Source: Myxococcales bacterium
Lineage (GTDB): Bacteria > Myxococcota > Polyangia > Polyangiales > Polyangiaceae
Reading direction: 5' to 3'
Length of the DNA stretch: 10,613 nucleotides
NCBI GenBank assembly: GCA_020430865.1
Contig: JAGQIY010000786.1
Coordinates: forward strand, 1-10,613
Positions 6,228 to 10,613 of the stretch are shown here, piece after piece; the first letter of the stretch is position 1; every line of letters starts with the position of its first letter. The notes under the pieces are model-generated. The model did no database searches and was not told where the DNA came from. It saw only the letters and a program-made list of their open reading frames with translations. The translations under genes were made by a program, and so were the position numbers.

Positions 6228-8384
6228 GTGCTAGCCGCACAAGACCTCGTCGAACGCGTCACCACCTACCACCCCAACGCCGACAGCGACCTGATTCGGC
6301 GTGCGTACGACTTCGCGCAGTGGGCGCATCGGGATCAGACGCGCAAGAGCGGCGACCCCTACTTCATCCACCCGGCGTCGGTCGCGGGAATCATTGCCGA
6401 CCTGCGCCTGGACACGGCCAGCGTGATCGCGGGCCTGCTGCACGATGTGGTCGAGGACACCGAGACTTCCACCGCGGAAATCGCTCGGGATTTCGGTGAG
6501 GAGGTGGCCGACCTCGTCGACGGCGTCACCAAGCTGGGCAAGATCAACTTCACCTCCAAGGAAGACCGACAAGCGGAGAACTTCCGCAAGATGGTGGTCG
6601 CGATGTCCAAGGACATCCGGGTGCTCCTGGTGAAGCTCTGCGATCGCTTGGACAACATGCGCACGCTCGAGCACATGAAGCCCGAGAGCCAGGAGCGCAT
6701 CGCCAGGGAGACGATGGAGATCTACGCCCCCTTGGCGAACCGCCTGGGCATGCACGCCATCAAGAGCGAGCTGGAAGACCTCTCGTTCCGCTACACCGAG
6801 GCCGTCGCCTTCGATGACATCAAGGGCAAGCTCTACAAGAGCCGCCGCGAGCGCGACCGGTACATCGAGGGTGTATGTCGCACGATCCAGTCGCGCCTCG
6901 CCGAGCAGGGCTTCGGCGCCGACGTGTCGGGGCGCGCGAAGCACGTCTACTCGATCTATCGCAAGCTGAAGCAGCACAACTGCGACTTCGACAAGCTCTA
7001 CGATCTGATCGGCTTTCGCATCTGTGTCGAGAGCGTCGCCGACTGCTACGCGACCCTCGGCGTGATCCACTCGAAGTGGACCCCGATCCCTGGACGCTTC
7101 AAGGACTACATCGCGCTGCCGAAGCCCAACATGTATCAGTCGCTCCACACCACCGTGATCGGGCCAGGACGCCAGCGCATCGAGGTTCAGATCCGCACCC
7201 ACGAGATGAATCGCGTCGCAGAGCTGGGCGTCGCTGCACACTGGCAATACAAGGAGCGGCTGTCGGGCGGCATCGACCCGAAGGACGCCGCGAAGTTCGG
7301 ATGGCTGCGCGAGCTCGCTGACTACCAGCGCAACCTGAAGGATCCCGCAGAGTTCCTCGAGAGCGTCAAGATCGACCTGTTCCCCGACGAGGTGTACGTC
7401 TTCACGCCCAAGGGTGATGTCGAGGTATTTCCTCGCGGAGCCACACCGATCGACTTCGCCTACGCCATCCACACCGAGGTGGGTCACCACATCTCCGGCG
7501 CACGCGCGAACGGACAGATCGTCCCCATCCGCTACAAGCTGCGCTCCGGCGACGTGATGGAGATCATGACGTCGCCCTCGCAGCAACCGAGCAAGGACTG
7601 GCTGGACGCTTGCGTCACGACCCGCGCGCGCACGCGCATCCGCAGCTACCTGCGCTCCGAGCAGCGCACACGCAGCCTCGCGCTGGGCCGCGAGCTGCTG
7701 GAGACCGAGCTGCACTCCGCGGGTATGAGCCTGACCAAGCTGCTGAAGAACGACCATGAAGTCCGACGCCTGGTGGACCACTACAAGATGGGAAACCGGG
7801 ACGAGCTCCTGCTGGCGATCGGCTACGGGAAGATCCAGGCCTACGACGTCGTGCAGAACATCAAGGCACGACAGCCGGGTGTGGAGGCGCCCCGCGAGCT
7901 CAAGACCAGCATGGTGGAGAACCTCGTGCGCAAGGTCACGCGCCGAGACGCCACCGGGATCCGGGTCAGCGGTATCGACGACATCCTGATCCGCTACGCG
8001 AAGTGCTGCAATCCGGTCGCCGGCGATCCCATCATCGGCTTCATCACCCGCGGGCGCGGGGTCACGATCCATCGCCGCGACTGCATCAAGGCTTTCGACA
8101 CCGATCCCGAGCGTCGCATCGACGTCAGCTGGGACACTCGTACGGGCGTCCAGCGTCCCGTCCAGGTGCGCGTCACCACCCAGAATGAACCAGGCATCCT
8201 GGCGACCGTCAGCGAGACGTTCAGCGCCCAGAAGATCAACATCAGCGAAGCCAACTGCCGCGCCACGGACGACGGTCGCGCCCAGAACGTCTTCACCTTC
8301 ATGGTGGGTGATCTCGAACAGCTCAAGCGGGTCATGAAGGCGCTGCAGCGCGTCCGTGGCGTGGTGGGAGTCGAGCGAGTCTGA
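6228..8384 (+). CDS. relA: Bifunctional (p)ppGpp synthetase/hydrolase (RelA/SpoT, RSH family)
   Basis: This 718-aa full-length RSH enzyme makes and breaks the stringent-response alarmone (p)ppGpp. The hydrolase HD domain is intact: His48 (FIHPA), His72-Asp73 (LLHDVVEDT) and Glu76-Asp77. The synthetase domain is intact too: SGRAKHVYSIYRKL (234-247), RFKDYIALPKPNMYQSLHTT (290-309) and EVQIRT (319-324). The RFKD form of the RxKD motif is the one found in bifunctional enzymes, whereas mono-functional RelA has ExDD. A TGS domain follows at about 386-448, then the conserved-cysteine region with Cys593-Cys594 and Cys619, and a C-terminal ACT domain from about 645 to the end. All catalytic residues I can check are present. 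The start is GTG at 6228; the sequence right after it aligns with the usual RSH N-terminus, but no good Shine-Dalgarno precedes it. The symbol relA follows common use; rsh or spoT would be equally fair. Confidence 0.96.
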   Translation: MLAAQDLVERVTTYHPNADSDLIRRAYDFAQWAHRDQTRKSGDPYFIHPASVAGIIADLRLDTASVIAGLLHDVVEDTETSTAEIARDFGEEVADLVDGVTKLGKINFTSKEDRQAENFRKMVVAMSKDIRVLLVKLCDRLDNMRTLEHMKPESQERIARETMEIYAPLANRLGMHAIKSELEDLSFRYTEAVAFDDIKGKLYKSRRERDRYIEGVCRTIQSRLAEQGFGADVSGRAKHVYSIYRKLKQHNCDFDKLYDLIGFRICVESVADCYATLGVIHSKWTPIPGRFKDYIALPKPNMYQSLHTTVIGPGRQRIEVQIRTHEMNRVAELGVAAHWQYKERLSGGIDPKDAAKFGWLRELADYQRNLKDPAEFLESVKIDLFPDEVYVFTPKGDVEVFPRGATPIDFAYAIHTEVGHHISGARANGQIVPIRYKLRSGDVMEIMTSPSQQPSKDWLDACVTTRARTRIRSYLRSEQRTRSLALGRELLETELHSAGMSLTKLLKNDHEVRRLVDHYKMGNRDELLLAIGYGKIQAYDVVQNIKARQPGVEAPRELKTSMVENLVRKVTRRDATGIRVSGIDDILIRYAKCCNPVAGDPIIGFITRGRGVTIHRRDCIKAFDTDPERRIDVSWDTRTGVQRPVQVRVTTQNEPGILATVSETFSAQKINISEANCRATDDGRAQNVFTFMVGDLEQLKRVMKALQRVRGVVGVERV

Positions 8385-8435
8385 GCCGGGGCTCCTCTCC
8401 CCCGCCCTGACTGGACTCCAGGCCACACGAGCTAC

Positions 8436-8450
8436 CTGGGCGTTGCCCGG
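8436..8450. terminator. Small hairpin between convergent genes, possible terminator
   Basis: CTGGGC (8436-8441) and GCCCGG (8445-8450) can pair, with one U-G pair, around the loop GTT. It lies between the stop codons of the RSH gene (8384) and the propeller lipoprotein gene (8461). No T-run follows on either strand, so if it acts it would be as a generic 3'-end hairpin or with Rho. Confidence 0.25.
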
Positions 8451-8460
8451 CGGCGGCAGC

Positions 8461-9450
8461 TCAGATCAGCGCGCGGCACTGCAGGTGATCGCTGATCACG
8501 CAAATCCGCGAGGAATCACCGGTGAAGGCGATACCGCTGACGGGCGCCTCGACCGAGAACTCCGTCAGCTGTTCCTGGGAGTCGACCTTCGCCACCTCCA
8601 CCTGCTTGCTGCGGGCGATCGCCAGGAGCTTGCCGTCGCTGGAAAGGCGCGCGAAGGCGAAGAGCGGCAGCTTCAGCTGCCTTGCGTCGCCCTTGCCCCC
8701 GATGCGCACGGCCTGCCCGCCGCAAACCGCGAGGTAGCGCCCGCCGTCCCCGGACAGACCGATCTGCACGCCGCAGTTCTCGTCGCCAGAGCTGGAGTGG
8801 GAGTCTCGCAGCGGCTCCCAGCGCACGAAGGCGCCCGCCTGCTGGTCGGCGATGGCGTGATGCAGTAGCACCTCGGTGCCCCCCCATGCCATCGCGCCAG
8901 CGTCGAGCCCCGACTGCTCGCGCCGCTTGACCAGGCTCGCGTCGTTGACCCGACGCACCTCCGCGGCGTCCTCGCTCACCCCGAGCAAGAGCCTTCCCGA
9001 ATCACCCAGCGCGACCTCGACGTAGTCGGCTGCGAAGTGGCGCATCATGCTGCGAGTCTGAGCGTCGAACAGCGCGACGAAGCCCTTCCCCTGGTCGCTA
9101 CGATAGGCGACCACCAAGGTTCGGTCGTCGGCTCCGAGGGCGAGGTCCGCGATGCGCGCTGGCTGGTCTGGGCCCAGCCCGCTGAAGTCGAGGGCGAGCA
9201 ACCTCTCAGGCCGCTTACTATCCGCAAGGAAAACTTGATGGGCGGAGTTTCGCAACGCGAGCCAGCGCCCGCCGGCGACGAGCTGCAGCAGCTTCGGCGC
9301 CGCCTTCTGCTCGACTTCGGCCTCGACGCGGGGCGGAGGCCCCGGCCCCGCGCGCTTTTCCTCACGGGAACATCCGGCCGACCACAGCGTCAGGGTGCAG
9401 AACGCGAGCGAGGTGAGCGCGCGACGTGTCGGCCCTGGCCAGCGGAACAT
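8461..9450 (-). CDS. Lipoprotein with WD40/beta-propeller-like repeats, function unknown
   Basis: From ATG at 9450 this encodes 329 aa. The N-terminus MFRWPGPTRRALTSLAF has basic residues, then a hydrophobic core and WSAGC with Cys27, a lipoprotein signal with a slightly poor -3 residue (Ser). A Pro/Glu linker follows. The remainder has recurring strand motifs of the xLSxDGxxLAV type: ALGADDRTLVVAYR, ALGDSGRLLLGVS, LSGDGGRYLAVCGG, LSSDGKLLAIARS and FTGDSSRICVISDH. At least five such units suggest a WD40/YncE-like propeller anchored outside the cytoplasm, perhaps a binding scaffold. No catalytic residues are evident. The reading frame stays open upstream to 9897, which would add 149 residues, but that part is not protein-like in composition and would bury the signal peptide, so 9450 is preferred. 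It is convergent with the RSH gene and divergent from the next lipoprotein. Confidence 0.75.
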   Translation of the reverse strand: MFRWPGPTRRALTSLAFCTLTLWSAGCSREEKRAGPGPPPRVEAEVEQKAAPKLLQLVAGGRWLALRNSAHQVFLADSKRPERLLALDFSGLGPDQPARIADLALGADDRTLVVAYRSDQGKGFVALFDAQTRSMMRHFAADYVEVALGDSGRLLLGVSEDAAEVRRVNDASLVKRREQSGLDAGAMAWGGTEVLLHHAIADQQAGAFVRWEPLRDSHSSSGDENCGVQIGLSGDGGRYLAVCGGQAVRIGGKGDARQLKLPLFAFARLSSDGKLLAIARSKQVEVAKVDSQEQLTEFSVEAPVSGIAFTGDSSRICVISDHLQCRALI

Positions 9451-9487
9451 CCAGACAAGGCTAGCAGGGCGCCGGGGCTCGAACTCA

Positions 9488-9507
9488 GCTGACAGCAGGC
9501 TGTCAGC
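9488..9507. promoter_or_regulatory. Perfect 9-bp inverted repeat, operator candidate
   Basis: GCTGACAGC (9488-9496) and GCTGTCAGC (9499-9507) are perfect inverted repeats separated by AG. The dyad lies 38 bp upstream of the propeller lipoprotein start and just downstream of its possible promoter, at about +5 to +24. That is a classic place for a dimeric repressor to bind. The 2-base centre makes an RNA hairpin less likely than a DNA-binding site. Confidence 0.45.
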
Positions 9508-9518
9508 AGGGGGAACCC

Positions 9519-9549
9519 AGAATACGGGCATGAAAATCAGGACTTCCAA
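9519..9549 (-). promoter_or_regulatory. Possible promoter for the propeller lipoprotein gene
   Basis: On the minus strand, TTGGAA (plus positions 9544-9549) and TATTCT (9519-9524) each match 4 of 6 consensus bases. The 19-bp spacer is longer than ideal. Transcription would start near 9512, just before the 9-bp dyad. The evidence is sequence resemblance only. Confidence 0.3.
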
Positions 9550-9883
9550 GCAAGCCAGCGTCTCCCTCGGCTCCCCGACCCACATCGACTCACCTCGCGT
9601 TGCCCTGCCTCGTTCGGCCCGCGCGTGGGTCGGCGTGATGGTCGGGTGCCGTTCCGACGACGGCTCGACTTTCTGACGATCGCTCGACTGCCCGTCGCTC
9701 GTGTCGCTCACCGACTGGCGTTTTCGCAGGGCAACTGGGGCCAGCTGGCTCGGCAAGGTCTGTTCGAAATCAGTCACTCCGACGTTCAGATCATCGCCCA
9801 GGGTTTGGGGGTGAGGGACGAGGCGCCGCTGGTCAGCGATTGATCCAGCCGCGCCGCACCGGATGTTTCCATGGGAGATCGTG

Positions 9884-9889
9884 TAGACT
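9884..9889 (+). promoter_or_regulatory. TANNNT-type -10 element directly before the lipoprotein start
   Basis: TAGACT ends 6 bases before the ATG at 9896. This spacing would place the transcription start on or next to the A of ATG, as in leaderless mRNAs. No -35-like hexamer is found 16-18 bp upstream. The only purine-rich stretch (GGGAG, 9873-9877) is 18 bases from the ATG, too far to be a good Shine-Dalgarno. Confidence 0.3.
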
Positions 9890-9895
9890 CGGCGC

Positions 9896-10613
9896 ATGCG
9901 CTACCGCTCCTCTACGCGTTCGTGGCTTCCACTCGGTCTCGCGGCGTTGCTGGGGGCGACCGGCCTGATGGGTTGCGGTGAAGACACCACGGGCGGAGGC
10001 GGCAGCGGCGCGAGCGCCGGCACGGCCGGCAGCGCGGGGCAGTCCGATGGCGGGAGCGCGGGCTCGGGTGCAGGCGCCACCAGCGGTGGCGGGACGAGCG
10101 GAGGCTCTGGCGGTTCCGGCGCAGGCTCCGGAGGTTCTTCGGGGCAGCCTACGGGTGGTAGCGGCGGCAGCGGGACGGGGCGCGGCTACTACTCCAGCGA
10201 CCGCAGCGAGTTCTTCGGCGCTCCCCGCTGCGCCGACCTCGACGTCGATCTGTGCGACGACTTCGAGGCGAGCACGCTGGATAGCAGCACTTGGACTCCC
10301 CGGGGGACGGTGACCCTGGACAGCACGCTCGCGGCGCGAGGTAGTCAGTCGGCCCATTTCCACGCGGAGGGAAACGGCTTCGCCTACATCAGCCAGAGCA
10401 AGACGTTTCCCGCAACGAACAACGCCTTCTGGGGTCGCATGTTCTTCTACATCGAAGCCCTGCCGGTCACGCCAGACTACGCCCATTTCACGCTGATCGA
10501 GGGCACTGGCAGCGGCGATACCTCCCGCGTGCGAGTGGGAGGACAGTACCGCAAGTTCGGTGTGGGCAGCGACGGTGGTCCGACCGGAGACTGGACGAAC
10601 ATCGACAAGGACC
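9896..10613 (+). CDS. Secreted lipoprotein with Gly/Ser linker and Cip1-like domain (3' end outside window)
   Basis: The frame opens at ATG 9896 and stays open to the edge (239 codons, no stop), so the gene is incomplete. Residues 1-27 are a lipoprotein signal: Arg-rich start, LPLGLAALLGATGLMGC, Cys27. Residues 33-96 are almost only Gly, Ser, Ala and Thr, a flexible linker that lifts the domain off the membrane and is frequent in Polyangiales. From about residue 108 a globular domain begins: Cys112 and Cys120 (possible disulfide), CDDFEASTLDSSTW, GTVTLDSTLAARGSQS, NGFAYIS, HFTLIEG and VRVGGQYRKFG. As I recall the fungal protein Cip1, a cellulose-related secreted protein with a jelly-roll, polysaccharide-lyase-like fold, it shares DDFE, GTVxLDxTxA, NGY and RIGGQ in this order. 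A carbohydrate-binding or -cleaving role is therefore likely but not proven, and that resemblance is from memory. The high-GC linker codes open frames on other strands that are not genes. Confidence 0.85.
   Translation, partial: MRYRSSTRSWLPLGLAALLGATGLMGCGEDTTGGGGSGASAGTAGSAGQSDGGSAGSGAGATSGGGTSGGSGGSGAGSGGSSGQPTGGSGGSGTGRGYYSSDRSEFFGAPRCADLDVDLCDDFEASTLDSSTWTPRGTVTLDSTLAARGSQSAHFHAEGNGFAYISQSKTFPATNNAFWGRMFFYIEALPVTPDYAHFTLIEGTGSGDTSRVRVGGQYRKFGVGSDGGPTGDWTNIDKD

Larger units (their letters stand above)
9451..9895. other. 445-bp region between two divergent lipoprotein genes
   Basis: No confident gene is seen here. It holds a perfect 9-bp inverted repeat (9488-9507) and a possible minus-strand promoter (9519-9549), both serving the propeller lipoprotein. 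Two unconvincing open frames cross it. One is a minus-strand extension of the propeller gene up to 9897. The other is a plus-strand 72-codon frame from GTG 9625 to 9843 with the tail GLFEISHSDVQIIAQGLGV. By hand count the plus-strand frame has only about two thirds G/C in third positions, and I recognise neither product. The plus-strand lipoprotein promoter must lie near its right end. Confidence 0.5.

Noticed and set aside
6231..8426. 731-codon open frame on the minus strand covering the whole RSH gene
   Set aside because: It is the mirror of a strongly biased high-GC gene. The plus-strand product has every RSH motif, while the minus-strand product is Val/Asp/His-rich with no recognisable domain.
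9451..9897. N-terminal extension of the propeller lipoprotein by 149 residues
   Set aside because: It would bury a good lipoprotein signal peptide beginning at 9450, has low-complexity polar composition, and covers a likely promoter and operator.
9833..10486. 217-codon minus-strand frame and a 111-codon plus-strand frame over the Gly-rich linker
   Set aside because: Gly/Ser/Ala codons are so GC-rich that stops are rare in all frames; the lipoprotein frame has the signal peptide and the conserved domain.

Overview
The window is GC-rich DNA with tightly packed genes on both strands. It resembles the order Polyangiales (Myxococcota): it has Gly/Ser/Ala-rich lipoprotein linkers behind a lipobox, a very large STAND-type regulator, and an ECF sigma factor paired with a small membrane protein. 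The taxon is inferred from style only; no rRNA or other marker gene is present.

Layout, left to right. (1) At 1-9 a minus-strand gene begins behind a perfect Shine-Dalgarno and leaves the window. (2) At 219-1165 (+) an ECF sigma factor and a tail-anchored small protein overlap by 4 bp and are probably a sigma/anti-sigma pair. (3) At 1150-1234 five 17-bp tandem repeats start inside the last codons of that second gene. (4) At 1286-6155 (-) three genes follow each other: hemW (radical SAM heme chaperone), a 997-aa STAND ATPase with a C-terminal OmpR-type winged helix, and a half-size GDT1/TMEM165-family cation transporter. (5) At 6228-8384 (+) lies a complete bifunctional (p)ppGpp synthetase/hydrolase, divergent from hemW. 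(6) At 8461-9450 (-) lies a beta-propeller-like lipoprotein. (7) From 9896 (+) to the window end runs the 5' part of a secreted lipoprotein with a long Gly/Ser linker and a domain resembling the fungal Cip1 fold family. It has no stop codon before the edge.

The genes do not form one obvious pathway. The housekeeping core is hemW and the RSH gene. Around it are three signalling or surface modules: the ECF pair, the STAND-wHTH regulator, and two divergent lipoproteins separated by 445 bp. The ECF pair ends convergently with the transporter, and the RSH gene ends convergently with the propeller lipoprotein.

The points most worth a second look are the 17-bp repeat array whose first copy supplies a stop codon, the STAND protein with its DNA-binding domain at the C-terminus, the putative anti-sigma protein with no periplasmic domain, the 9-bp inverted repeat just downstream of a possible promoter before the propeller lipoprotein, and the Cip1-like lipoprotein. 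I see no evidence of a CRISPR array, transposon, prophage, tRNA or rRNA.
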